From positions 16,236 through 80,235 of the forward strand of contig NZ_FUYC01000011.1 of the NCBI RefSeq assembly GCF_900167125.1: a DNA stretch of 64,000 nucleotides, written 5' to 3'. A program made the translations under genes and the position numbers. The DNA comes from Paucidesulfovibrio gracilis DSM 16080 (GTDB lineage: Bacteria > Desulfobacterota > Desulfovibrionia > Desulfovibrionales > Desulfovibrionaceae). How positions within the stretch are numbered: the first letter of the stretch is position 1; each line of letters opens with the position of its first letter. The notes under the pieces are model-generated. The model saw nothing but the letters and a program-made list of their open reading frames with translations. It searched no databases and was not told where the DNA came from. Of this stretch, positions 8,215-17,588 are shown one piece after another.

Positions 8215-9255
8215 ATGCTGCATCAGCGCCGAAAAACATCAACGCCCCTGGTCTCGGTGGCCATGCCCTGCTGGAATGCGGAAAGCACCCTGCCCGCCTG
8301 CCTGGACAGCCTGCTGGCCCAGACCTGGACCGATTTCGAGATCGTGGCCGTGGACGACGGTTCCAAGGACAACACCTCGAACGTGCTCCGGGAGTACGCC
8401 CGGCGCGATGCCCGTGTGCGGCCGTTTCGCATCCGTCATGGGGGCGTGGCCGTGGCCGCGAACACCGCCCTGGAAAAATCCCGCGGCAGGTTCGTGGCCC
8501 GCATGGACGCGGATGACCTCGCCCTGCCCGAACGCCTGGCCTCCCAGGTCAGCTGGCTGGCCACACGGCCCAAACTGGGCTTGGTGGGGAGCCGCGTCCG
8601 CTTTGGCGGCGACCGCGATGCCGCCCGGGGCTACGCCCTATATGTGGATTGGACCAACCGGTTGGTGACCAGCGAGGCCATTTCCCTGAACCGTTTTGTG
8701 GAATCCCCGTTCGCGTTTCCTTCCGTCATGTTCCGGCGGGAACTCTTTCTGGAGCACGGCGGATTCCGGGACGGCGACTTTCCCGAGGACTATGAATTCC
8801 TGCTCCGGCTCATGGACCGGGGGGTGCTCATGGAAAAGGTGGATGCGGAGCTGCTGGTCTGGAATGACCCTCCGTCCCGCCTGACACGCACCGACCCACG
8901 CTACGACCCGGCCGCGTTCTACCGCGTCAAAGCCAAGTACCTGGCGCGCTGGCTGGCGCAACATAACCCCGACCATCCGCGGGTGGGCGTGCTGGGAGCG
9001 GGTCGGCCAACGCGCAAACGGGCCGAGATGCTTTCGGAATATGGCATTGAAATCACTGAGTATTACGACCTTGATCCGCGCAAGGTGGGTCAGGTGATCC
9101 AGGGGCGACCGGTTCGCCACCGGGACGAAGTGCCGCCGCCGGGACGCCGTTTTCTGCTGTCCTATGTGGCTTCCCGCGGGGCGCGGGAAGATATCGGCGC
9201 GTTCCTGCGCTCCCGTCGCTACAACCTGGGCCGGGACTGGCTCGCCGTGGCCTGA
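8215..9255 (+). CDS. GT2 glycosyltransferase with C-terminal Rossmann-like domain
   Basis: 346-aa protein. Residues about 12-230 form a GT-A family 2 domain: VSVAMPCWNAESTLPACLDS, the nucleotide-binding AVDDGSKDNT and the metal-binding MDADD. The last 90 residues form a different domain opening with VGVLGAGRPTRKR, a GxGxxT-like dinucleotide-binding start, with EYYDLDP as the second strand end. Such tails occur on some GT2 enzymes of unknown specificity. The acceptor is unknown; its surroundings contain no polysaccharide cluster. No signal peptide or membrane segment, so it is cytoplasmic. Confidence 0.85.
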   Translation: MLHQRRKTSTPLVSVAMPCWNAESTLPACLDSLLAQTWTDFEIVAVDDGSKDNTSNVLREYARRDARVRPFRIRHGGVAVAANTALEKSRGRFVARMDADDLALPERLASQVSWLATRPKLGLVGSRVRFGGDRDAARGYALYVDWTNRLVTSEAISLNRFVESPFAFPSVMFRRELFLEHGGFRDGDFPEDYEFLLRLMDRGVLMEKVDAELLVWNDPPSRLTRTDPRYDPAAFYRVKAKYLARWLAQHNPDHPRVGVLGAGRPTRKRAEMLSEYGIEITEYYDLDPRKVGQVIQGRPVRHRDEVPPPGRRFLLSYVASRGAREDIGAFLRSRRYNLGRDWLAVA

Positions 9256-9285
9256 GCCGGATACGCGCTTTTCTGCGGGCAGGCT

Positions 9286-9732
9286 CTATGCCTGGCCCGC
9301 CTCGTCGTCCAGATTCCCGGGCAGGCCCATGACCCAATCCCGAATTTCATCCCGAACCCGGCGATAGACCTGCATGGTTTCCGCCCGGTCTGCGGCGGAG
9401 CGGGCCAGTTCCGGTGGATCGTCAAACCCCTTGTGTACGCGCCTGGTCCTGCCCGGGAAAAAAGGACAGTGCTCCTTGGCGTGTCCGCAGAGCGTGACCA
9501 CATAATCAAACGTCTCTTCGGACAGCTCCTCCAGTCGCTTAGAGGTTTGGCCCGAGATATCCACGCCCGCCTCGGCCATGACCTCAACGGCCAGTGGATC
9601 CAGCCCGCGCGCCACCACTCCGGCGGAAAAAGCGGTCAATTCCGGCCGCAACGCCCTGGCAAATCCCTCGGCCATCTGGCTGCGGCAGGAGTTACCCGTG
9701 CAGAGAAATAAAATACGAACCGACTCTTGCAT
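9286..9732 (-). CDS. ArsC-type arsenate reductase / low-molecular-weight phosphatase
   Basis: 148-aa protein with the P-loop CTGNSCRSQMAEG at residues 11-23 (nucleophile Cys11, Arg17), typical of the thioredoxin-coupled ArsC family and of low-molecular-weight tyrosine phosphatases. It also has the second and third redox cysteines expected of arsenate reductase in VTLCGHAKEHCPFFPG. This favours arsenate reduction. It starts 2 nt past the stop of a second, related gene, so the two are cotranscribed. No arsR, arsB or acr3 gene is visible nearby. Confidence 0.82.
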   Translation of the reverse strand: MQESVRILFLCTGNSCRSQMAEGFARALRPELTAFSAGVVARGLDPLAVEVMAEAGVDISGQTSKRLEELSEETFDYVVTLCGHAKEHCPFFPGRTRRVHKGFDDPPELARSAADRAETMQVYRRVRDEIRDWVMGLPGNLDDEAGQA

Positions 9733-9734
9733 GC

Positions 9735-10187
9735 CTACTCCGAAAACGGGCTGTCCGTCCGAAACGATCCGGTAAAGGGATTGCGGACCCGCTCCTTGAT
9801 GCTCTCGCGAATGGCGCGCACCTGGGCGAGTTTTTCCTCATGCGACCCGGTCACCTTGGCCGGATCGGGAAACGGCCAGTGCCAACGATTGGCCACGCCC
9901 GGGAAAACCGGACACTTCTTTTCCTGCTCGTCATCGCACACCGTGATCACATAATCATAGAGCCGCCCGGCGCGAAACAGATCAAACACGGATTGGGTAC
10001 GCTTTTCGGACAGGTCAATGCCTTCCTCCTGCATGACCTCCACCACCAAGGGATTGATCTGCGTAGGTTCCAACCCCGCGCTCTCCACCTCGAATTCCTC
10101 GCCGCCGAAACGTTGCAGCAGCGCCTCGGCCATCTGGCTGCGGGCGCTGTTGTGGTTGCAAATGAACAGGACACGTACCTTGCTCAT
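9735..10187 (-). CDS. ArsC-type arsenate reductase / low-molecular-weight phosphatase, paralogue
   Basis: 150-aa relative of the next gene, with P-loop CNHNSARSQMAEALL and redox pair in TVCDDEQEKKCPVFPG. In the P-loop the middle Cys of the neighbour is replaced by Ala (NSARS against NSCRS), the more common form in ArsC of this group. The start is the ATG 7 nt after GGGAGG; the long upstream extension lacks family similarity. Tight spacing with the downstream copy suggests a duplicated two-gene operon, possibly one arsenate reductase and one divergent phosphatase. Confidence 0.82.
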   Translation of the reverse strand: MSKVRVLFICNHNSARSQMAEALLQRFGGEEFEVESAGLEPTQINPLVVEVMQEEGIDLSEKRTQSVFDLFRAGRLYDYVITVCDDEQEKKCPVFPGVANRWHWPFPDPAKVTGSHEEKLAQVRAIRESIKERVRNPFTGSFRTDSPFSE

Positions 10188-10510
10188 GAACGGACCTCCC
10201 CGGACCGGGTTGCAGATGACGCCATGGCCGGAACATCCCGGCGCTGGGCCGTAACGAAATGTTTCGGTCCACAGTGGCGTATTCGGGACCATGCCGCAAA
10301 CCCCGGCTGAAATCGTGCCGATTGCGTGACATTTTTTCCCGCAATATTCCGGGAAGATGCATAAGCAGAAAAGGAAAAACACGGCGGGATCGGATGTTCG
10401 TAGCCGGCTACGGACCACGAACCATTCACCAAAGAGGCATGCAGGGGAGGAGGGACAAAACCGGCGGCTCGCTGGTGCGATCCCGGAAAACAAAAACAGG
10501 ATGCCCGAGA
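10188..10510. other. Intergenic region upstream of the arsC pair
   Basis: This stretch of about 320 nt has no supported gene. Its one notable element is an imperfect palindrome at 10338-10353, CCCGCAATATTCCGGG (one mismatched pair), beside a T6 run. It could be an operator for the arsC pair or part of a promoter. No ArsR-family site could be identified with confidence. Confidence 0.35.
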
Positions 10511-11380
10511 TCAGCCCAGGGCGGGTTCGGCCTGGCGCAAGCGATACAGAATCGCCTTGCCCAGCCGAAGCTGCTCGAAATCGTCGGAAAGGCCGTACAC
10601 GCTCTCAGTGGAACCGAGCACCAGATGTCCCCGGGGACGCAACACGTCGCGGAACCGCGTTACAATGGTGCGCTTGGTTTCCTGGTCGAAATAAATCAGT
10701 ACGTTACGACAAAAGACCGTTTCAAAGCTGCCCAAATCGGAATAGTCGGCAAGCAGATTGAACTGCCGGAACTCCACCATCTGCTGCAACTCCGGGGCTG
10801 CCTTGAAGCGACCGGCCCGGGGGGTGAAGTATTTCCGAAAATTCTCCGGCAGACCGCGGGAAAGTTCGAATTCGGAATATTCCCCGGTGATGGCGCGGGC
10901 CAACGCCCGGGCGGAAATGTCCGTGGCCAGGATGGAAAAATCCTCGGCGCGCAGCCCGTTTCCAGGATTCCGTTCCAGATGTTCGCGGATGATCATGGCC
11001 AGGGTCAGCGGCTCCTGCCCCGTGGACGCGGCAGCGGACCAAATCCGCACGGGCCGCTTGTCTCCGCGCAACTGCCGCTTGATCACTGTTTTGCACAGTT
11101 CCGGAAGAATGTGCTCCCGAAAGGACTCAAAGGGGTGCTGGTCGCGGAAGAAGCTGGTTTCATTGGTAGTGATGGCGGAGATGATGTCGTTGCGCAGTTT
11201 GGACGTGCCGTCGCGCAGCAAGAACTCGTAGAATTCGCGCCAGGATTCCGCCCCGGTGGCGGCCAGGAGCGATCCCAACCGCTGGGTGATCAAATATTCT
11301 TTGGTATCCGGGATGTGCAACCCGCACAGCTCATAAATATAGCGGCGCAGGTCATTGAAATCATTGGCAGTCAACTCCAT
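10511..11380 (-). CDS. cheR: CheR-type chemoreceptor methyltransferase (stand-alone)
   Basis: 289-aa S-adenosylmethionine-dependent methyltransferase that methylates glutamates of chemoreceptors. The N-terminal helical domain is followed by the SAM-binding core: TNETSFFRD, WSAAASTGQEPLTLAM, ILATDIS and FCRNVLIYFD. It lies away from the main cluster, which has its own CheR at 49.3 kb. The two differ enough (IWSAAASTGQEP against LWCAAAATGEEP) to be old paralogues, perhaps serving different receptor sets. The upstream gap to argC is 168 nt, so it probably has its own promoter. Confidence 0.93.
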   Translation of the reverse strand: MELTANDFNDLRRYIYELCGLHIPDTKEYLITQRLGSLLAATGAESWREFYEFLLRDGTSKLRNDIISAITTNETSFFRDQHPFESFREHILPELCKTVIKRQLRGDKRPVRIWSAAASTGQEPLTLAMIIREHLERNPGNGLRAEDFSILATDISARALARAITGEYSEFELSRGLPENFRKYFTPRAGRFKAAPELQQMVEFRQFNLLADYSDLGSFETVFCRNVLIYFDQETKRTIVTRFRDVLRPRGHLVLGSTESVYGLSDDFEQLRLGKAILYRLRQAEPALG

Positions 11381-11548
11381 TGGTCCCGGCCTCCCTTTGT
11401 TTTGATGTTCAACGAATCCCTCACGCGAACCGCTTCAGCAACGTGCAGCGCAAAGCGCGGCAATCATCCGGGCCAACGCGCCGCAACACGGCGCAGGGGT
11501 CCGGCTCCATCCCCGCGGCAGGATGGAGGGACCATGCCGAGCGTTCTG

Positions 11549-12604
11549 CTAGGGCATGAGCGGGGCAGCCTGCAGTCCGGCGGCCGGTTCCAGCCCGAGC
11601 ATCAGGTTGGCGTTGACCACGGCCTGCCCGGACGCTCCCCGGCACAGGTTGTCGATGGCGGCCAGAATGATCAGCCGATTGGTTCGGGAATCCAGCACCA
11701 CGCCGATGTCGCAGAAATTCGTGCCGCGCACCCAGCGGGTTTCGGGCAGGGTTCCCTCAGGCAGCACACGCACCCAGGGTTCACCGTGATATTGTTCACC
11801 ATAGGCGGCGCGTACCGTCTCCAGATCCGTCCCCGGGCGCAGCCGGGTATAGATGGTGCTCAAAATCCCCCGGTCGATGGGCAGCAAGTGCGTGTTAAAG
11901 GACACGGTCAGCGACGCCCCCGCCGCCTTGGACAATTCCTGTTCGATCTCCGGGGTGTGGCGGTGCGTTCCCAGGCCATAGGCGCGGAACGAGTCGTGCA
12001 CCTCGCAAAACAGGGAGCCGACCTTGGCCTTGCGTCCCGCCCCCGAGGTGCCGGATTTGGAATCAATGACGATCCCGTCCGTTTCCACCAATCCCCGGGC
12101 CAATACCGGGCAGAGACCGAGGATGGCCGACGTGGGGTAGCAGCCGGGGTTGGCCACCAGATCCGCTGAAACGATTTCCTCGCGGTACAGCTCGGGCAGG
12201 CCGTACACGGCCTCTTCCAGGCGGTGGGCGCGGGTGTGCTCCGTGGCGTACCACTGTTCATACACGGCCTTGTCATTGATGCGGAAGTCCGCGGAGAGGT
12301 CCACGACCTTGACGTTTTCGCAGAGCAGGGCGTCGGCCATTTCCATGGCTGTCTTATGTGGCACGGCCAGAAAGACGAGTCGGCAGCGGGAGGCCAGTTC
12401 CCGGGGGCTGGGCAGGCTGATTTCCAGGGCGCCCGGTCCGGTGCCGCGCAGGAACGGATAGATATCCTCCAGCCGCTTGCCCGCTTCCTTGCGGGACGTG
12501 ACGCTGACGAGTTCCAGGCCGGGATGCCCGGCCAGAATCCGGGCCAATTCCATGCCCGTGTAGCCGGTGACGCCCACCAATCCCACGGGAATCCGATTGC
12601 TCAT
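11549..12604 (-). CDS. argC: N-acetyl-gamma-glutamyl-phosphate reductase
   Basis: 351-aa enzyme of arginine synthesis that reduces N-acetylglutamyl phosphate to the semialdehyde with NADPH. N-terminal Rossmann fold GVTGYTGMELARIL; the catalytic cysteine sits in ANPGCYPTSAILGL. The length is normal. It starts 12 nt after the stop of the DUF1844 gene, so the two form a short operon; no other arg gene is adjacent. The rest of the pathway must be elsewhere on the chromosome. Confidence 0.96.
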   Translation of the reverse strand: MSNRIPVGLVGVTGYTGMELARILAGHPGLELVSVTSRKEAGKRLEDIYPFLRGTGPGALEISLPSPRELASRCRLVFLAVPHKTAMEMADALLCENVKVVDLSADFRINDKAVYEQWYATEHTRAHRLEEAVYGLPELYREEIVSADLVANPGCYPTSAILGLCPVLARGLVETDGIVIDSKSGTSGAGRKAKVGSLFCEVHDSFRAYGLGTHRHTPEIEQELSKAAGASLTVSFNTHLLPIDRGILSTIYTRLRPGTDLETVRAAYGEQYHGEPWVRVLPEGTLPETRWVRGTNFCDIGVVLDSRTNRLIILAAIDNLCRGASGQAVVNANLMLGLEPAAGLQAAPLMP

Positions 12605-12616
12605 TTCAATGCTCCG

Positions 12617-12907
12617 CTACTTGGACTTGTTCACGTATTTCATGCGCAGGTTATACAGCATTTCGCACAGGAGACGGCTTTCCTCGTCGGTCAGCCCCTG
12701 TTCGAACTTCTGTTGCAGCATGGCGATGATGTCGATGGTATGCTTGGCGATATGCGGCATGTATTCCGTCCGTCCGGTACCCGGGTCCTCGGTTTCCCCC
12801 AGGGCCACCAATGCCGAGGAGGACAACGACATCAAAAAGGTTTTGAAGTCCACTTCCGGCAAGGGCATGCCCTTTAAATAATCCTTGCACGTTTTTTCGT
12901 CGCTCAT
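12617..12907 (-). CDS. DUF1844 family protein
   Basis: 96-aa soluble protein with the pattern of the DUF1844 family: DFKTFLMSLSSSALVALGE near the N-terminus, HIAKHTIDIIAMLQQKFEQGLTDEE in the middle, and a C-terminal helix ending NLRMKYV. The function is unknown. The start is the ATG after GGAGGACAGG; a longer frame upstream overlaps the promoter of cheV and has no support. It precedes argC, a pairing I believe recurs in related genomes, but the functional link is not established. Confidence 0.85.
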   Translation of the reverse strand: MSDEKTCKDYLKGMPLPEVDFKTFLMSLSSSALVALGETEDPGTGRTEYMPHIAKHTIDIIAMLQQKFEQGLTDEESRLLCEMLYNLRMKYVNKSK

Positions 12908-13061
12908 CCTGTCCTCCGGTGTCGGGGTTTGCGGGAGTGTAGCCAATCCCCCCCCGCGCATCAAGCCCGGAAAGTCGCATCGGAAAAGCGAATTTCCAAT
13001 CGGTTTCAAGATGTTGCACCGCCCGTTCCAAACCCTCCAAATGAAAACCGCGCAAAGATAA

Positions 13062-13111
13062 CGCAACAAGCGTTGCCGGGCGTTGCCAGAAAATCCACGA
13101 CAAGCTATACA
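13062..13111 (+). promoter_or_regulatory. Promoter and repeat element in front of cheV
   Basis: A sigma-70-like promoter is readable: -35 TTGCCA (13083-13088), 17-nt spacer, -10 TATACA (13106-13111), 40 nt before the cheV ATG. The -35 overlaps the second of two tandem 10-bp copies, GCGTTGCCGG and GCGTTGCCAG (13070-13089), and an inverted repeat GCAAC-N4-GTTGC (13063-13076) adjoins them. That arrangement looks like a repressor or activator site. Confidence 0.5.
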
Positions 13112-13151
13112 GTGATGTAGAGGACCATCCCAGGCACGAGAGAGGAGCACT

Positions 13152-14144
13152 ATGGACAATACCAGGGACGCCCAGGGCATTTTGCTGGAAAGCGGCACCA
13201 ACGAAGTTGAAATTTTGGAGTTTTTCCTTGGCGGGCAGAGCTATGGGATCAATGTTTCCAAAATTTTACAAATCATCTCCTTTGAGGAGGAGCGCTTCAC
13301 CCGGACGCCCGACGCGGACCCGGCCATGCCCGGCGTGTTGCTCTGGCGCGAAAAAACCCTCCCGTTCATCGACCTCTACGCGGCCCTGAACGTACGCCAC
13401 CGCGACGACGTGGAACGGCCCATCGCCCTGGTCACGGAATTCAACGACCTGACATGCAGTTTTCTCACCGATGGCGTGAACCGCATCCACCGCATCGGCT
13501 GGGACAAAATCGACCCGCTGGACGGGTATATGAACCAGTTCTCGTCGCACTTCACCGGGTCCGTGCATGTGGGCGACAAAGACGTGCTCCTGGTGGACTT
13601 TGAATACCTGGTGGCCAACTTCTTCCCGGAAACCAAGCTGGATTCGGACTCGCAAATGGCCCTGCCCGAGGAGGCCACCCCGGAAATGCGCTCGGGAAAA
13701 CACGTGGTGCTTGCCGAGGATTCCCCGTTCATCCGGCACACCATCCTGACCATTCTCCAGCAATCCGGGTACACGGACGTCCAGCCCTTTGAAAACGGCC
13801 TTGCCGCCAGCGAGTACCTGAACGCCAAGAAAAAGCAGGCCGAGGAGCAAAACATCCCGGTAGGCGACATGGTGAACCTGATCATCACGGACATTGAAAT
13901 GCCCCAGCTGGACGGTCTGACCCTCTGCCGACGCATCAAGGAAGATCCCTTCTACGGGCAGACCCCGGTGATCATCTTCAGTTCCCTGATCAATGAGCAA
14001 ATGGCCGTGAAATGCCGCGAGGTGGGGGCCGATGCCTTCATCACCAAGCCCCGCATGGTGCAGCTGGTGGGGACGCTGGACAATCTGCTTTTTGAGCTGG
14101 CTCCCGCCGAAGACCAGGGGGAACCCCCGTCCGGCACCGCCTAG
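13152..14144 (+). CDS. cheV: CheV chemotaxis coupling protein (CheW-REC)
   Basis: 330-aa coupling protein with a CheW-like domain (about residues 20-165) that links receptors to CheA, and a C-terminal receiver (about 185-315). The receiver shows the acidic pair in VVLAEDSPFIR, the phospho-acceptor Asp in IITDIEMPQLDG and the Lys in FITKPRM. CheV can act as a phosphorylation-tuned coupling protein. No separate cheW gene is present anywhere in the window, so CheV could be a coupler for the cluster at 40-55 kb. Strong ribosome site GAGAGGAG. Confidence 0.94.
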   Translation: MDNTRDAQGILLESGTNEVEILEFFLGGQSYGINVSKILQIISFEEERFTRTPDADPAMPGVLLWREKTLPFIDLYAALNVRHRDDVERPIALVTEFNDLTCSFLTDGVNRIHRIGWDKIDPLDGYMNQFSSHFTGSVHVGDKDVLLVDFEYLVANFFPETKLDSDSQMALPEEATPEMRSGKHVVLAEDSPFIRHTILTILQQSGYTDVQPFENGLAASEYLNAKKKQAEEQNIPVGDMVNLIITDIEMPQLDGLTLCRRIKEDPFYGQTPVIIFSSLINEQMAVKCREVGADAFITKPRMVQLVGTLDNLLFELAPAEDQGEPPSGTA

Positions 14145-14195
14145 CTAGACGTTGCAAAAACCAACACCGCCCGAAGACCGGCCGCCACCGGGCTG

Positions 14196-15104
14196 CTACG
14201 CTCCGCCGCCCTGGCGCAGTCCGAGCCGCTCCAGTTCGTCGTGGATCTCGTTGCGCAGGGTCTGCTTGTCCGCGGCCCAGGCCGGAGCAACCAGCTCCCC
14301 GGGCGCGGGATCGCCGTTGAGCCGGTGAATCACGATGTCGGGCCGAAGCAGCCCCAAAGCGCGGCACACGCTCTGCACATAGGTCCGCTTATCCCACAAT
14401 TCCAATCCGCCGCCTGCCAGCTCCCGTTCCAGGGGCGTGTTGCGGCAGACGTACAAATTGTGGAACTTGACCCCGGCCACGGGCAGGGCGTCGAGGAACC
14501 GGACGCTGCGTAAAAAATCCTCCGGCCCTTCCCCGGGCAACCCACCGATGAGATGCGCGCAGACCTTCAGTCCGCGCTGTGCGGCCGCTTCAGCGGCTGC
14601 GGCAAAGCAGGCCGCATCATGCCCCCGGTTGATGCGTTGCAGGGTGTGGTCGTTGCTGCTCTGCAAGCCCAGATCCAGCCAGGTTTCCCCCTCCACCTGC
14701 GCCAGCAGATCCAACTTGGCCGCGTCCAGACAGTCCGGCCGTGTGCCGATGCACAGCCCCACCCGTCCGGGCAGATCGCGAATCTGGTCAAGACTGTTTT
14801 GCAGCTTCTCCAACGGTCCGTAGGTATTGGAAAAGGATTGCAGATACGCAAGAAAGAGCCGGGCCTTGTATCGCTTGCCCAGACGGGCGCGCCAATGTTC
14901 CCACTGGTCGGCCAGATCCATGCCCTGGGCCAGCAGCCCGGAACCGGACCCCCGGGCGTTGCAAAACGTACAGCCCGTGCGGGAAAGCGTGCCGTCCCGG
15001 TTGGGACAAAAAAAGCCCGCGTCCAGCGGAATCTTTTGCACGCGTTCCCCGAATCGGGCGCGCAGATACGCGGAAAGAGCGAGATACGGGGTATGCTGAT
15101 TCAT
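14196..15104 (-). CDS. Radical SAM protein, YhcC/TIGR01212 type
   Basis: 302-aa member of the YhcC-like radical SAM family. The iron-sulfur cysteines occur as CPNRDGTLSRTGCTFC, with the long first spacing that marks this family, followed by QSFSNTYGPLEKL and IGTRPDCL. The substrate is unknown; the family is sometimes annotated as an oxidoreductase and related to tRNA-modifying enzymes, but I cannot assign a reaction. It is divergent from mreB (137 nt apart) and convergent with cheV. Confidence 0.88.
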   Translation of the reverse strand: MNQHTPYLALSAYLRARFGERVQKIPLDAGFFCPNRDGTLSRTGCTFCNARGSGSGLLAQGMDLADQWEHWRARLGKRYKARLFLAYLQSFSNTYGPLEKLQNSLDQIRDLPGRVGLCIGTRPDCLDAAKLDLLAQVEGETWLDLGLQSSNDHTLQRINRGHDAACFAAAAEAAAQRGLKVCAHLIGGLPGEGPEDFLRSVRFLDALPVAGVKFHNLYVCRNTPLERELAGGGLELWDKRTYVQSVCRALGLLRPDIVIHRLNGDPAPGELVAPAWAADKQTLRNEIHDELERLGLRQGGGA

Positions 15105-15151
15105 GGCGGTGAATGCGGCGGGCTGTTGCCCCCCAAGGTTTCTTCTGTTAG

Positions 15152-16279
<1,128 letters not shown>

Positions 16280-16282
16280 CCC

Positions 16283-17116
16283 GTGAGGCCGCGCCGGCTC
16301 GCCGTCATCGCCCTGGCCGGGTTGTTTCTCTACCTGGCCCTCTACACCTGGAACCTGCGGACCGGGCATCTTGACGCACTCACGTCAGTGACCGGACTGG
16401 AGGTAACGGGCTGGGCCTTGCAGCCGGGCCGCTGGATCGCGGACAAAACCTCCGACGCCTGGCATCAGTATGCCTTTCTTGTGGGCGTGGAGAGGGAAAA
16501 CGAACGCCTGCGCCAAGAGCTGGACCGCATCGCCCTGGAAAACGTCGCCCTGCGCGAACAGGCCGCGGCAACACGACGGTTGGAACGGCTGCTGCGCTTC
16601 CACCCCCCCAAAGGCTGGACCACGGAAGGCGTGCGCGTTGTGGCGCAACGAATGGGACCGGCCGCCGCCCTGGAAAGCATCCTGGTGGACAAAGGCATGT
16701 TCAGCGGCGTTGCCGACGACATGCCCCTGGTCACCACCCGGGGCGTGGTGGGCCGCGTCATGGAAAGCGGCGTTTCCATTTCGCAGGTGCTTCTGCTCAC
16801 GGACGTGAACAGCGCCGTGGCCGTGGTGGGCCAGGAACACCGCACCAAGGGCGTGGCCTTCGGCCGCGGCCCGGGCAAGGAGCTGGCCATCCGGTATATG
16901 AACATCAACGCGGAACTGCAGCCCGGCGAACTGCTGGTCACCTCGGGCATGGACGGCATCTTCCCCAAAGGCCTGCCCGTGGCCGTGATCACCCGCGTGG
17001 ACCGCTCCGAACTTTCCCTGTTCCTGGATGTCTCGGCCCGTCCGCTGGTGGATGTGCGCGAACTGGAAGAGGCGTTGCTCATGCGTCCGGCGGTCAAGGC
17101 CACCGGAGGGCATTGA
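16283..17116 (+). CDS. mreC: Rod shape-determining protein MreC
   Basis: 277-aa bitopic protein: short cytoplasmic N-terminus, one membrane segment (about residues 5-22), a coiled coil (about 60-105, ERENERLRQELDRIALENVALREQ) and the periplasmic beta-rich domain. It bridges MreB/MreD to penicillin-binding protein 2. It begins 3 nt after mreB with a GTG codon and is followed by mreD 1 nt after its stop. Family-typical size and order. Confidence 0.93.
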   Translation: MRPRRLAVIALAGLFLYLALYTWNLRTGHLDALTSVTGLEVTGWALQPGRWIADKTSDAWHQYAFLVGVERENERLRQELDRIALENVALREQAAATRRLERLLRFHPPKGWTTEGVRVVAQRMGPAAALESILVDKGMFSGVADDMPLVTTRGVVGRVMESGVSISQVLLLTDVNSAVAVVGQEHRTKGVAFGRGPGKELAIRYMNINAELQPGELLVTSGMDGIFPKGLPVAVITRVDRSELSLFLDVSARPLVDVRELEEALLMRPAVKATGGH

Positions 17117-17117
17117 G

Positions 17118-17588
17118 ATGCTCGGCCTGATCTGGTGGCTGCTCTACTGCCTGGTGGCGGTCTGGCTGCAATATTTTTTCCCTGGCCTGGATTTCATTGT
17201 TCCGGGCGTGGTGGTCAGCCTGCAGGAAGAAAACTGGTGGCGAAGCTCGGCCTGGCTGGTGGGCTTTGCCGTGCTGCTCCAGGACGGCATGGGTGGCCTC
17301 GGGTTCGGATACGGGCTGGCCTGGTACGGCCTGATCCTGCTTGTTTTTGAGCTGGGCCGCCGTTTCTTCGATCCACGCAGCGGCGCACTGGTCGGGGTGT
17401 TGGCCGTGTTTCTCGGCCTGCTGCACTTCAGCCTGACCTATTCCCTGACCCAGTTGGAAGGAATGGGCTTCACCTGGGAACACGCCCTCTGGGAATCCGT
17501 GGCCCAGGCCGCCTTGTTCCCGCCTCTTTGGTACATCATCCATAAAATTTTCCCGGAGCGATTGAAGGAAGATGAGCGGACTGCTTAG
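17118..17588 (+). CDS. mreD: Rod shape-determining protein MreD
   Basis: 156-aa inner-membrane protein with about five or six hydrophobic segments and almost no soluble part, as expected for MreD, which completes the MreBCD complex. I take the ATG right after the mreC stop; the longer frame extends backwards into mreC. Its 3' end overlaps mrdA by 17 nt. Sequence similarity in MreD is always low, so the call rests mainly on hydrophobicity and operon position. Confidence 0.88.
   Translation: MLGLIWWLLYCLVAVWLQYFFPGLDFIVPGVVVSLQEENWWRSSAWLVGFAVLLQDGMGGLGFGYGLAWYGLILLVFELGRRFFDPRSGALVGVLAVFLGLLHFSLTYSLTQLEGMGFTWEHALWESVAQAALFPPLWYIIHKIFPERLKEDERTA

Noticed and set aside
10259..12169. 636-codon open frame on the plus strand across arsC leader, cheR and argC
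   Set aside because: It runs antisense to two clear enzyme genes and has shadow-type composition with no domain.
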